Positions 34,930-42,868 of a stretch of 64,000 nt of DNA are shown here, piece after piece. The number at the start of each line of letters is the position of its first letter. Position 1 is the stretch's first letter. A model generated the notes under the pieces. That model was not told where the DNA came from. It made no database searches and was given only the letters and a program-made list of their open reading frames with translations. The position numbers and the translations under genes are program-made. The stretch spans positions 45,223 through 109,222 of the forward strand of contig CAKQEI010000001.1 in the NCBI GenBank assembly GCA_934230115.1, written 5' to 3'. The DNA comes from an uncultured Prevotella sp. (GTDB lineage: Bacteria; Bacteroidota; Bacteroidia; Bacteroidales; Bacteroidaceae).

Positions 34930-36036
34930 ATGAAGACTATGACAGAAGAAATACAAGATATTGAAGATTTCGACATCAACGGTGTCGACACCGATCAGGC
35001 CGACGACGAGACAGGGCAGCTCTACGAGCACTTCCGTTTTGTGGCAGACCCAGGCATGCAGCCATTGCGCGTAGACAAGTTCATGTCGGAGAAGTTGCCA
35101 CACTCCTCGCGCAACCGCATACAGACGGCTGCCGACTCTGGCTTCGTGCATGTGAACGAACGCCCAGTGAAGAGCAATTACAAGGTTCGTCCGGGCGACG
35201 TGGTAACGCTCATGCTCGACCGTCCGCGCCACGACACAAGCATTGTGGCAGAAGACTTGCCCATAAATGTGGTTTACGAGGATGCCGACCTCATGGTGGT
35301 TAACAAGGAAGCCGGTATGGTGGTGCATCCCGGTGCAGGCAATTTCACGGGCACTCTTGTCAATGCCATTGCCTGGCATCTGCGCGATGTGGAAAGTTAC
35401 GACCCCAACGACCCGGAAGTGGGACTCGTTCACCGCATCGACAAGGACACATCAGGCCTGCTTGTTGTGGCAAAGACACCAAAGGCAAAGACAGCACTCG
35501 GACTGCAATTCTTCAACAAGACAACCCATCGTTCCTACAACGCACTTGTGTGGGGCAACCTCACCGAGGACGAGGGACGCATAGAGGGCAACATAGCCCG
35601 CGATCCCAAGGACCGACTGCGCATGACTGTAATGTCGCCCGACTCGGGCATAGGCAAGGAGGCTGTGACCCATTGGCGTGTGCTTGAGCGTTTCGGCTAC
35701 GTAACACTTATAGAATGCCGACTTGAGACTGGTCGCACACATCAGATTCGTGCCCACATGAAGCATATCGGACATCCGCTTTTCGGTGACGAACGCTATG
35801 GCGGTATGGAGATTCTTCGCGGTGAGCGTTCAGCCACCTACAAGGCTTTCATACAAAACTGCTTCAAGATATGCCCGCGTCAGGCTCTTCATGCCAAGAC
35901 ACTCGGTTTTGTTCACCCCACAACTAAACAGCAGATGGACTTCACATCGGAATTGCCCGACGATCTGGCTCGTCTCATCGACAAGTGGCGCGGATATATC
36001 GGCAGCACTACACGCGACACATTTAACAAGGAATAG
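34930..36036 (+). CDS. rluD: 23S rRNA pseudouridine synthase RluD-type
   Basis: The 368-residue protein has an N-terminal S4 RNA-binding domain (LRVDKFMSEKLPHSSRNRIQ) and a pseudouridine synthase domain with the catalytic Asp171 in HRIDKDTSG. Other motifs are VVNKEAGMVVHPG and GRTHQIRAHMKHIGHPLFGDERYGG, given in pieces. RluD-type enzymes modify helix 69 of 23S rRNA. The first ATG is at 34930 and a second three codons later is equally possible. It starts 10 bases after the PASTA gene. The N-terminal extension of about 45 residues is acidic. Confidence 0.93.
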   Translation: MKTMTEEIQDIEDFDINGVDTDQADDETGQLYEHFRFVADPGMQPLRVDKFMSEKLPHSSRNRIQTAADSGFVHVNERPVKSNYKVRPGDVVTLMLDRPRHDTSIVAEDLPINVVYEDADLMVVNKEAGMVVHPGAGNFTGTLVNAIAWHLRDVESYDPNDPEVGLVHRIDKDTSGLLVVAKTPKAKTALGLQFFNKTTHRSYNALVWGNLTEDEGRIEGNIARDPKDRLRMTVMSPDSGIGKEAVTHWRVLERFGYVTLIECRLETGRTHQIRAHMKHIGHPLFGDERYGGMEILRGERSATYKAFIQNCFKICPRQALHAKTLGFVHPTTKQQMDFTSELPDDLARLIDKWRGYIGSTTRDTFNKE

Positions 36037-36051
36037 AAACAAAAACAATAT

Positions 36052-37059
36052 ATGATGGAAACACTTAAACGCAACATCGCCATCGTATGCGGTGGTGATT
36101 CGTCAGAACATGATGTCTCAATGCGCTCAGCGCAGGGCATCTACTCCTTCTTCGACAAGGAACGCTACAATGTCTACATAGTTGACGTGAAAGGCCAGGA
36201 CTGGCACGTCAACCTCCCGGACGGCAGCATTGCCAAAATCGACAGAAACGACTTCTCGTTCGTGCTCAACGGCAAGGCGGTTGTCTTCGACTATGCCTAC
36301 ATTACTATCCACGGCACTCCGGGTGAGAATGGTGTGATGCAGGGCTACTTCGAGTTGCTGCACATCCCTTACAGCACATCGGGTGTGCTTGTAGAGGCTA
36401 TGACCTTCGACAAGTATGTGCTCAACAACTATCTGCGCGGATGGGGTGTGAACGTTGCCAAGAGCCTTCTGCTTCGCCGTGGCGAGGAGGGCAAGTACAG
36501 CGACGAGTACATTGAGCGTGAGATAGGAATGCCTTGCTTCGTGAAGCCGGCAGCCGACGGCTCGAGCTTTGGTGTGTCGAAGGTGAAGAACGCCGACCAG
36601 ATTGCTCCTGCCTTGCGCGTGGCTTTCATGGAGAGCGATGAGGTGATGATAGAGCAGTACTTGAAGGGTACTGAGATTTCAATCGGCTGCTACAAGACTC
36701 GCGACAAGAGCGTGGTTTTCCCGGCTACCGAGGTAGTTACCGAGAACGAGTTCTTCGACTACAACGCCAAATACAACGGACAGGTGCAGGAGATTACTCC
36801 GGCACGCATCAATCCCGAGACAGCTAAACGTGTGGCTGACGAGGTGAGCCGTATCTACGACGTTCTCCATTGCAACGGCATCATCCGTATCGACTTCATC
36901 CTCACCAAGGATGCTGAGGGCAACGATGTTATCAACATGCTTGAGATAAACACTACTCCGGGCATGACTCCCACAAGCTTCATTCCGCAGCAAGTGCGTG
37001 CGGCGGGTCTTGACATCAAGGATGTGCTGACTGACATTGTGGAGAACCAGTTTCATTAA
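36052..37059 (+). CDS. ddl: D-alanine--D-alanine ligase
   Basis: The 335-residue ATP-grasp enzyme joins two D-Ala residues for peptidoglycan precursors. Motifs include the N-terminal NIAIVCGGDSSEHDVS, YITIHGTPGENGVMQGYFEL (dimer and substrate region), FVKPAADGSSFGVSKV (ATP-grasp loop), and the C-terminal IRIDFI and LEINTTPGMTPTSFIPQQ Mg-binding motifs. Starts ATGATG at 36052 or 36055. Part of the PASTA-rluD-ddl operon. An 18-bp perfect hairpin lies just after it. Confidence 0.95.
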   Translation: MMETLKRNIAIVCGGDSSEHDVSMRSAQGIYSFFDKERYNVYIVDVKGQDWHVNLPDGSIAKIDRNDFSFVLNGKAVVFDYAYITIHGTPGENGVMQGYFELLHIPYSTSGVLVEAMTFDKYVLNNYLRGWGVNVAKSLLLRRGEEGKYSDEYIEREIGMPCFVKPAADGSSFGVSKVKNADQIAPALRVAFMESDEVMIEQYLKGTEISIGCYKTRDKSVVFPATEVVTENEFFDYNAKYNGQVQEITPARINPETAKRVADEVSRIYDVLHCNGIIRIDFILTKDAEGNDVINMLEINTTPGMTPTSFIPQQVRAAGLDIKDVLTDIVENQFH

Positions 37060-37065
37060 GAATAC

Positions 37066-37105
37066 TGATAATTATGATTTGCTGCAAAGCAAATCATAAT
37101 TATCA
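37066..37105. repeat. Perfect 18-bp inverted repeat with GCAA loop
   Basis: TGATAATTATGATTTGCT (37066-37083) is followed by GCAA and its exact reverse complement (37088-37105). A GNRA tetraloop on a fully paired stem would be very stable in RNA. It lies between ddl and the acyltransferase gene, and no T run follows, so it may be an attenuator or processing site. Confidence 0.7.
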
Positions 37106-37143
37106 ATTAAAATAAAAATCTTAAATCTTAATCATTTTGCCTT

Positions 37144-38295
37144 ATGACTCTACACGATTTTGACTCTATACGTCCTTTCGAACCTAACGAGTTGCCCGAA
37201 GTGTTCGACCGTATGCTCCAGAACGAGCAGTTCCTTCAAGTGCTTGCCTATCTTTATCCCGGTGTGCCTAAGGAGGCTATTGGCATGAAGATGCACCAGT
37301 GCAAGACAAACCTCGATTTTCAGAAGACTTTCTGCTACGATTTTCTTAAGAAGCTGCTTGCCAAGGCAAGCCTCGGAATCGACACCGATTTCAAGAACAT
37401 CGACCTCGGCAAGCGTCATACCTTCGTGAGCAACCATCGTGACATAGTGCTCGACTCAGCCTTGCTTCATGTATCGCTCTTCGATGCTGGTAGCGACACC
37501 ACTACCGAGATAGCCATTGGTGACAACCTGCTCAAATTGCCTTGGGTGAAGGACCTTGTGCGCATCAACAAGTCGTTCATCGTGGAACGCTCATTGCCTA
37601 TGCGCCAGATGCTCATGGCTTCGAAGCGACTGTCGGAGTATATGCACTTCGTCATCAACGAGAAGAACGACAACATTTGGATTGCCCAGCGCGAGGGACG
37701 TGCCAAGAACTCTGACGACCGCACCCAGGAGGCTATCCTTAAGATGATGACTATGGGTGGCGAAGGCTCTGTGGCCGAACGTCTTCTTCAGTTGCACATC
37801 GTGCCGCTTGCCATAAGCTATGAGTATGACCCGTGCGACTTCCTCAAGGCTCGCGAGATGCAGCTCCGTCGTGACGTGGAGGGTTGGAAGAAGGGTCCTA
37901 TGGATGATGTTGTCAGTATGCAGACGGGCATTATGGGCTATAAGGGACACATCTACTACCATTGCGCTCCGTGCATCGACGAATGGCTCAACACTCTGCC
38001 CGAGGATATGCCGAAGGGTGACTTCTACAAGACTGTAGCCACACACATCGACCATGAGATATGGAGAGGTTATCGTCTCTATCCTGGCAACTATGTGGCT
38101 CTCGACCTGCTGCATGGCACATCTGAATACACCGACAAGTATACAGATGCCGACCGCGCCACATTCGAGAAGTATATCGACGGACAGCTTGCCAAGATAC
38201 AAGACCTGCCCAATCCCGATATGGCGTTCCTCCGCGAGCGTATACTCGAGATGTATGCCAATCCTGCAATAAACCAATTGTCAGTTGCGAAATAG
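37144..38295 (+). CDS. PlsC/PlsB-like acyltransferase
   Basis: The 383-residue protein has the acyltransferase HxxxxD motif, NHRDIVLDSALL (about residues 98-109), and a later glycerol-phosphate-binding-type motif, IWIAQREGRAKNSDDRTQ. The C-terminal part has no signal or membrane helix. It most resembles the 1-acylglycerol-3-phosphate O-acyltransferase/PlsB-like family conserved next to rluD and ddl in Bacteroidales. The acyl acceptor is not determined; phospholipid or ornithine-lipid-type acyl transfer is possible. Confidence 0.8.
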   Translation: MTLHDFDSIRPFEPNELPEVFDRMLQNEQFLQVLAYLYPGVPKEAIGMKMHQCKTNLDFQKTFCYDFLKKLLAKASLGIDTDFKNIDLGKRHTFVSNHRDIVLDSALLHVSLFDAGSDTTTEIAIGDNLLKLPWVKDLVRINKSFIVERSLPMRQMLMASKRLSEYMHFVINEKNDNIWIAQREGRAKNSDDRTQEAILKMMTMGGEGSVAERLLQLHIVPLAISYEYDPCDFLKAREMQLRRDVEGWKKGPMDDVVSMQTGIMGYKGHIYYHCAPCIDEWLNTLPEDMPKGDFYKTVATHIDHEIWRGYRLYPGNYVALDLLHGTSEYTDKYTDADRATFEKYIDGQLAKIQDLPNPDMAFLRERILEMYANPAINQLSVAK

Positions 38296-38335
38296 ACAGT
38301 GGTCAATCATTATAAATGAAATCAATCTTTATTAG

Positions 38336-39019
38336 ATGAGATCAATCTATCTTTCAATTGCCGCCCTTATTGCGGTTCTCGTCGCTGCATCATGCACCAA
38401 CGAGGGCTACGATACGGGCGACAATGGTTTATCCTACATCACAAGCGAATTTGCTTTGCTACATACCAATGCCGATAAGGTGGTGAATGTTGCCACTCTC
38501 GACGATGGTACTGAACTGAAATTCTCCAATCCCTTCACCACCAAATGGGTTACAAAGGCCGATACCATATATCGTGCTTTGGTGTATTACGACAAGACGG
38601 AGGATGCTTCGGCCACGGTTAATGCCCGCAGCTTGGTTCAGGTGCCAGTGTTGGGAGTGATGAGTGCCGACAAGATAAAGGAAATGCACACCGACCCTCT
38701 TGATATTGAGAGCGTATGGGTGGCAAAGAACGGTTCTTATATAAATATGTCGTTGCTGCTGAAGTCAGGCTCCACCGATGGCGACAACAAGCAACTTGTT
38801 GGTCTTGTGCTTGAGAGCGAGTCGACAGACGCTGACGGCAAACGCCATGTTGTGCTTCGTATGTATCATGAGCAAAATTCTGTACCCGAGTATTATACTG
38901 TGCAGCAGTATGTCAGCATCGACGCTAAACAGCTTAAGGCTGACTTTGTGGAGCTGAGGGTTAATACATACAAGGGAGAAGTGACAAAGAATATAACAAT
39001 TGACACTGTTGAGAAATAA
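38336..39019 (+). CDS. NigD-like lipoprotein
   Basis: The 227-residue protein has a lipoprotein signal (LVAASC, about Cys20). The body matches the NigD-like family found in Bacteroidetes: an N-terminal OB-like part (SYITSEFALLHTNADKVVNV, TLDDGTELKF) and a beta-rich C-terminal part, with strands SYINMSLLLKS and HVVLRMYHEQNSVP. Founding members lie in a bacteriocin-like locus of Prevotella nigrescens, but the molecular function is not known. It sits 40 bases after the acyltransferase and ends at a strong terminator. Confidence 0.85.
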   Translation: MRSIYLSIAALIAVLVAASCTNEGYDTGDNGLSYITSEFALLHTNADKVVNVATLDDGTELKFSNPFTTKWVTKADTIYRALVYYDKTEDASATVNARSLVQVPVLGVMSADKIKEMHTDPLDIESVWVAKNGSYINMSLLLKSGSTDGDNKQLVGLVLESESTDADGKRHVVLRMYHEQNSVPEYYTVQQYVSIDAKQLKADFVELRVNTYKGEVTKNITIDTVEK

Positions 39020-39073
39020 CAATAGATAATTGATATTGTTGAAAAATAGCAATAGACAAAAGGCTGAATAAAA

Positions 39074-39133
39074 AATCGGTCAAGCAAAGTAGTTCCGTCA
39101 ACTATTCGTTGGCAAACCTTTGCTTGACCGATT
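39074..39133. terminator. Terminator-like hairpin, copy 1 of a three-copy element
   Basis: AATCGGTCAAGCAAAG pairs perfectly with CTTTGCTTGACCGATT across a 28-base loop. It lies between the NigD-like gene and the convergent chimeric receptor gene. The right arm and flank recur at 43135 and 41627. Confidence 0.75.
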
Positions 39134-39176
39134 ATCATTCATAGCATTTTAAGAGATAACTTACTGAAATCAAAAA

Positions 39177-39917
39177 CTAAAAACGGTTCTTCTCCTCATT
39201 ACCTGCACCAGTACCCTTGTACTTGCTGTTGACCGAATTGAAACGATAGCTTACTGTCAGCTTGACAGCTTGTGAGTCGCTATAGTTCCACTTGTCGAGC
39301 AACATGCTTGTGCCATAGGCGAACACTGAATTGCGGGCTGTACGGAATACATCCGTTGCCTGCAACTGGAAAGTCCATTGCTTCAGTTTCTTTGTGATTC
39401 CCAAATTCAACTGATAACTCGGTTTCAATGTTACTATTGTATTATCACCATACGTATGCCCCGTGATGTCAGCCGTCAGTATATAGTCTTCCGAAATGGA
39501 GAAAGAGTTATACCAATTGGTCATCAACAACGGATTGTTCAACTTGAGCGTTTCGCCATTATGAACCATATCGAAGTCATGCCCCATCAACACCAACGAC
39601 AAGCGAGGTGCCCACAACCCGACTCTTGGTGTCAACGATACATTGGCAAAGTCTATTGGGCGTTGATGCGCATCCACAATGCGCCCAATCATCTTGCCAG
39701 ACGTCTTCTGCGTGCATTCCACAAAGATATTCTCGCCATCTACAGTCATCTTTATAGGATAAAAACCTATGATTTGATGTATGGCATCAGGAGCTGTCCG
39801 CCTCACCACATCCTTCGCTGCATCATTGTCATGTAGCAAGGCAAAGGCCAAGCGATACATCCGTTCGTAATGGTCGTGAAACAGCTGTTCCATCTGCTGT
39901 TCATTTTCTTCAGTCAT
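39177..39917 (-). pseudogene. In-frame chimera of ECF sigma N-terminus, STN/plug-side fragment and TonB-receptor barrel end
   Basis: The open frame of 246 codons joins three pieces. Residues 1-38 match the start of an ECF sigma factor (EQLFHDHYERMYRLAFALL, ending AAKDVV; compare the intact sigma at 46.9 kb). Residues 39-93 match the STN end and CarboxypepD-like start of the receptor (APDAIHQIIGFYPIKM, FVECTQK, GRIVDA; compare 45.5 kb). The rest matches its last two hundred residues, ending YKGTGAGNEEKNRF. So a sigma gene, its anti-sigma gene and most of a receptor gene were deleted in one locus, yet the frame stayed open. The product would lack a signal peptide. I expect it to be non-functional; possible residual sigma activity is unlikely. 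Confidence 0.8.
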
Positions 39918-40040
39918 TACGTCATTTTCTTCTTGTTTCTATTCTTATATACATGCTTTCCGTAAATCAATCACCCCTAAAATGAAGAAAATTTCATGTT
40001 TCTTTTTGGAAAAACAATGTAAAGGTAGTACCCTCACTTT

Positions 40041-41492
40041 TCAAAACAAGTCGTTTCCTGTTACCTGTCTGTTTATCTTTCTTGCATACATATTATTATA
40101 TAGTCCATGTGGCGTTACGAACGTAGGAATAAGCGTCTTGGTTGTTTTCGTCACTTTCTTGAAGACCTTCAAACGGTGTGCAAGATGTGAGTCGTATGCC
40201 TTGCTGATTTCATATTCTCCATTGCAATACTTCATTTCGCAGATAGAGATAGACCTGTCTGAACGGTCTATAAGTAAGTCTATTTGCGTTCCATGTTTCA
40301 AGTCTTCGTCAGCCTCATCGTTTGCCAAGACTTTAGTGGCAGGACGATACGACCATGAACAAGGAGTGTTTATGCTGCCGTCTATACCCAGAGCCTTGAC
40401 TATTTCGTTGATGTGGTGAAGACATACTATTTCGAAGGCGTGCCCGCACCATGATTCATATTCTGCAGTGGTTTGCATCTTTATCCAATGGTTGTCGAGG
40501 AAAGCCCCTTTGTTATGCATAAACTTGAAATAAAACAGGCAGAATGGATCTATCAGCTGATACATCATGTCTTTCTTCGACTTACCAAATGGGGTGTAAC
40601 TGCGAATGAAATCACATTGCTCAAGTTCCTTGAGTATTTGACTGAACCTGCCGTTGTTTGCCAATCCCGTAGCATCAAGCAGGTCCAGGCGGGTCATGCC
40701 TTTGCCCTTGTTCTTCAGGGCTGTGACAATAGCAAGGTGGTTGTCGGCTTTCTTGAAGAGCGAATTGAACAGGCGCTCGAACTCTTCGGTTAGTTCTCCG
40801 CCACGTGTGAAGCAGAGTTGCTGGATATTTTGCGCTACGCTTTTGTTGTTTTCGAAAAGAGACAAGTAATAAGCCACACCGCCCATTGCCATATAACATT
40901 CAATGATTTCGGGGCGCTCATAATAGAATCCTTGTGATTTGAAATACTCTTCTACCTCATGTAGCTTGAATGGAGAGAGTAGTATGTTGTGGGTGATGCG
41001 ATTATGTAGTCCCCCACGTGAATTGATAACCTGGTTGAGCATCCAAGTGGTGGCACTTCCGCAAGCAATCAATTTGATATCACTACGGTAGAAAGCCCAG
41101 TCGTTCCAGAAGTGTTCAAGGGCACTGATAAAGTTGGAGGCATAAGTGTCGAACCAAGGGAGTTCATCGAAGAAGATGATTTTTGTTCCGTCTGTCATCT
41201 TTTCCAACGCTTTCTGAAGAAGTCGGAAGGCTTCTGGCCAATTGGTAACATCTGTCTCTATGCCTAACTGGTCATTAAGTGCGAAGCTGAAACTTGTAAG
41301 CTGTTCCTTAGTTGTGACATTATCCTTTCCCGTGACGCGAAATGCAAATCGGTTTTCAAATAGTTCTTTTACAAGAAAGGTCTTGCCTACACGACGTCTG
41401 CCATAAATCGCGATAAATTCAGATTTGCGGCTTGAAATATAGTTCTCAAGCTTTTCTATCTCTTGTTCTCTGCCTATAATATTCTCTTTCAT
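40041..41492 (-). CDS. AAA ATPase with DUF234-like nuclease-fold C-terminus
   Basis: The 483-residue protein has an AAA/ATPase_2-type domain: Walker A GRRRVGKT (31-38), Walker B IIFFDE (105-110) and the sensor ACGSATTWM. A winged-helix-like region follows (about 270-320). The C-terminal DUF234-type region carries a PD-(D/E)xK-like arrangement with Asp405, Glu419 and Lys421 (QIDLLIDRSDRSISICEMKY). Such ATPases are common and variably present in Bacteroidetes and archaea; their role is undetermined and association with genome-mobile or defence loci is often inferred. It lies alone between receptor fragments and carries an inverted repeat over its promoter. Confidence 0.8.
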   Translation of the reverse strand: MKENIIGREQEIEKLENYISSRKSEFIAIYGRRRVGKTFLVKELFENRFAFRVTGKDNVTTKEQLTSFSFALNDQLGIETDVTNWPEAFRLLQKALEKMTDGTKIIFFDELPWFDTYASNFISALEHFWNDWAFYRSDIKLIACGSATTWMLNQVINSRGGLHNRITHNILLSPFKLHEVEEYFKSQGFYYERPEIIECYMAMGGVAYYLSLFENNKSVAQNIQQLCFTRGGELTEEFERLFNSLFKKADNHLAIVTALKNKGKGMTRLDLLDATGLANNGRFSQILKELEQCDFIRSYTPFGKSKKDMMYQLIDPFCLFYFKFMHNKGAFLDNHWIKMQTTAEYESWCGHAFEIVCLHHINEIVKALGIDGSINTPCSWSYRPATKVLANDEADEDLKHGTQIDLLIDRSDRSISICEMKYCNGEYEISKAYDSHLAHRLKVFKKVTKTTKTLIPTFVTPHGLYNNMYARKINRQVTGNDLF

Positions 41493-41520
41493 ATCTATCT
41501 CATATTAGTGGGACATGTCG

Positions 41521-41552
41521 CAAAGTTACAAAAAAAACGAGATTACGACAAC
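41521..41552 (-). promoter_or_regulatory. Putative promoter for the ATPase gene
   Basis: On the minus strand: GTTG (41552-41549), 20 bases, TAACTTTG (41528-41521). The -33 differs from TTTG at one base. The left arm of a 14-bp inverted repeat (41537-41550) lies across the spacer and the -33 box. Confidence 0.5.
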
Positions 41553-41604
41553 TTTCAAACGAAGAACCTGTCGTAATCTCGTCTTTTTATTGAGATTACG
41601 ACAG
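41537..41604. repeat. Three-arm inverted repeat overlapping the ATPase promoter
   Basis: ACGAGATTACGACA (41537-41550), its reverse complement TGTCGTAATCTCGT (41569-41582), and GAGATTACGACAG again (41592-41604). The middle arm can pair with either neighbour, so two alternative hairpins are possible. The T-rich stretch after the middle arm would make the first hairpin terminator-like on the plus strand. Confidence 0.7.
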
Positions 41605-41626
41605 AATTTAATGTTTTTCATTGGAA

Positions 41627-41663
41627 AGCCTTTGCTTGGCCGATTGTCATTTATTTTAAGCTT
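41627..41663. repeat. Half copy of the terminator-like element
   Basis: CCTTTGCTTGGCCGATTGTC and the following ATT-rich TTTTAAG match the right arms of the elements at 39.12 and 43.14 kb (for example CTTTGCTTGACCGATT). The left arm is missing. Confidence 0.65.
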
Positions 41664-41710
41664 AGGATACTATAAGGCTACTGATAATCTTTTGCTCTAT
41701 AGAAATTTAA

Positions 41711-41941
41711 TACCTGCAACAATTATGGAAAGATAAACTGACACTACTTGTTGTCGCAAATGATATCTTTCATTCTGATAGAAGTAATACTTGGCATATG
41801 GAATATGATAAGATTCGCACAACGATGGATAGCGACTTCGATACTCAATATTTAATGGTGAAACTGAATTATAACTTCGGAAGATTAAAATTAGATAATA
41901 CAAAGAAGTCGGCATCTAAAGATATCATAGACAGACTTTAG
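41711..41941 (+). pseudogene. C-terminal fragment of an outer-membrane beta-barrel receptor
   Basis: The frame is open for 77 codons on the plus strand, with no start. It ends LVVANDIFHSD...YLMVKLNYNFGRLKLDN, the typical last strands of a Bacteroidetes outer-membrane receptor (OMP_b-brl_3-like, where YNFG is the closing motif). It is opposite in strand to the receptors at 39.2 and 43.2 kb and differs from them in sequence, so it stems from a third receptor gene. The upstream part of the gene is gone. Confidence 0.65.
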
Positions 41942-41963
41942 CAAAGGAACATTATCATAAAAA

Positions 41964-42085
41964 CTCTCCTTTGCCGTCTTGAAGATGTCGTCTGAAGAAA
42001 GCTAAATTATCTATATGCGGTTGGCAAACGACTTGTCAAACCGCACATAGACGCTGTAATAGCCCTTCATCATAAGAAATCTATC
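41964..42085 (-). pseudogene. Duplicated 120-base fragment of the TonB receptor gene
   Basis: It matches 43342-43463, inside the receptor gene, with about 11 differences over 120 bases counted by eye. In the receptor frame, the Trp codon of the NRTWIIYLSADDIF segment becomes TAG and the following Tyr codon becomes TAG, so it cannot encode that part. It is oriented like the parent. Confidence 0.8.
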
Positions 42086-42173
42086 ATCATTTCTATTATT
42101 TTTTTTATAAAACCAACAAATATCCAAATAAAAATATTATCTTTACAAAAAGATTCATAAACAGTTATTAGAT

Positions 42174-42398
42174 ATGGCATATAATATTAGCGACAAATTA
42201 GATTGGATGCTGATTTTCATCTTTGAGTTCGGGCGAAAGCATGAACTGACGATGAAACAAGCTTTCAATTATCTCTATCGTTACCAAGGAATGGATTTCT
42301 TGGACAAACACTACGACTATGCCCATACTCAATCATTCAGATCAATGGTTGATGACATAACGGATTATTGCCATAGGAAAGGAGGGGGGTTGCAATGA
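42174..42398 (+). CDS. DUF3791-type small protein (first of DUF3791-DUF3990-DUF3791 module)
   Basis: The 74-residue protein is helical and matches the DUF3791 pattern: NISDKLDWMLIFIFEFGRKH, then LTMKQAFNYLYRYQGMDFLDKHYDYAHTQS and a short acidic VDDITDYC segment. Function is unknown. It overlaps the next gene by ATGA. The stretch is clearly more AT-rich than surrounding genes, which suggests transfer. A TATCTTTA box at 42138 is a weak promoter candidate. Confidence 0.75.
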   Translation: MAYNISDKLDWMLIFIFEFGRKHELTMKQAFNYLYRYQGMDFLDKHYDYAHTQSFRSMVDDITDYCHRKGGGLQ

Positions 42399-42868
42399 AA
42401 CTATATCATGGAACCAACACCGACTTTAACCATATAGATATTGATAAATCTAAACCAAACAAAGATTTTGGTCGTGGTTTCTATCTTTCTGCCGATTATA
42501 AACAAGCCCAAAATATGGCAAACATCAAGTTTGAACAATTGGGAACAGGCACTCCTCTTGTCCAGGAATATTTTGTTGATGAGAAAGATATACAAAAACT
42601 CAAATGCTTGATGTTCGATGACTATACAGAAGAATGGGCTAAGTTTATTTTATTAAATAGGAACAACCCCTTAACAACTCCTGCCCATGATTATGATATT
42701 GTCATTGGACCTATCGCAAATGACAAAGTAGGTGTCCAACTTTGGAAATATGAAAGTCAACTTATAGACCTACCAACATTAATAAAGCGGCTAAAATATA
42801 TGAAGGGGATAACCATTCAATATTTCTTTGGAACTGAACGTGCTATTAAACTATTGAAAAGGATATGA
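42395..42868 (+). CDS. DUF3990-type protein, ADP-ribosyltransferase-like
   Basis: The 157-residue protein begins KLYHGTNTDFNHID and continues DFGRGFYLSADYKQA (residues 24-38). The HGT plus GxGFYL pairing, with His5 and Tyr30, is the signature of the H-Y branch of the ADP-ribosyltransferase fold. The third catalytic residue cannot be assigned securely; Glu/Gln in VQEYFVDE or in the C-terminal half is possible. I recognise the family as DUF3990. The likely role is modification of a nucleic acid or protein with ADP-ribose, for example as the toxin of a toxin-antitoxin-like unit. A strong Shine-Dalgarno-like AGGAGGGGGG sits just before it, unusual for Bacteroidetes. Coupled by 4-base overlaps to both neighbours. 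Confidence 0.8.
   Translation: MKLYHGTNTDFNHIDIDKSKPNKDFGRGFYLSADYKQAQNMANIKFEQLGTGTPLVQEYFVDEKDIQKLKCLMFDDYTEEWAKFILLNRNNPLTTPAHDYDIVIGPIANDKVGVQLWKYESQLIDLPTLIKRLKYMKGITIQYFFGTERAIKLLKRI

Noticed and set aside
41515-41736. A 73-codon frame across the inverted repeat
   Set aside because: It overlaps the promoter repeats and is not conserved in any recognisable way.
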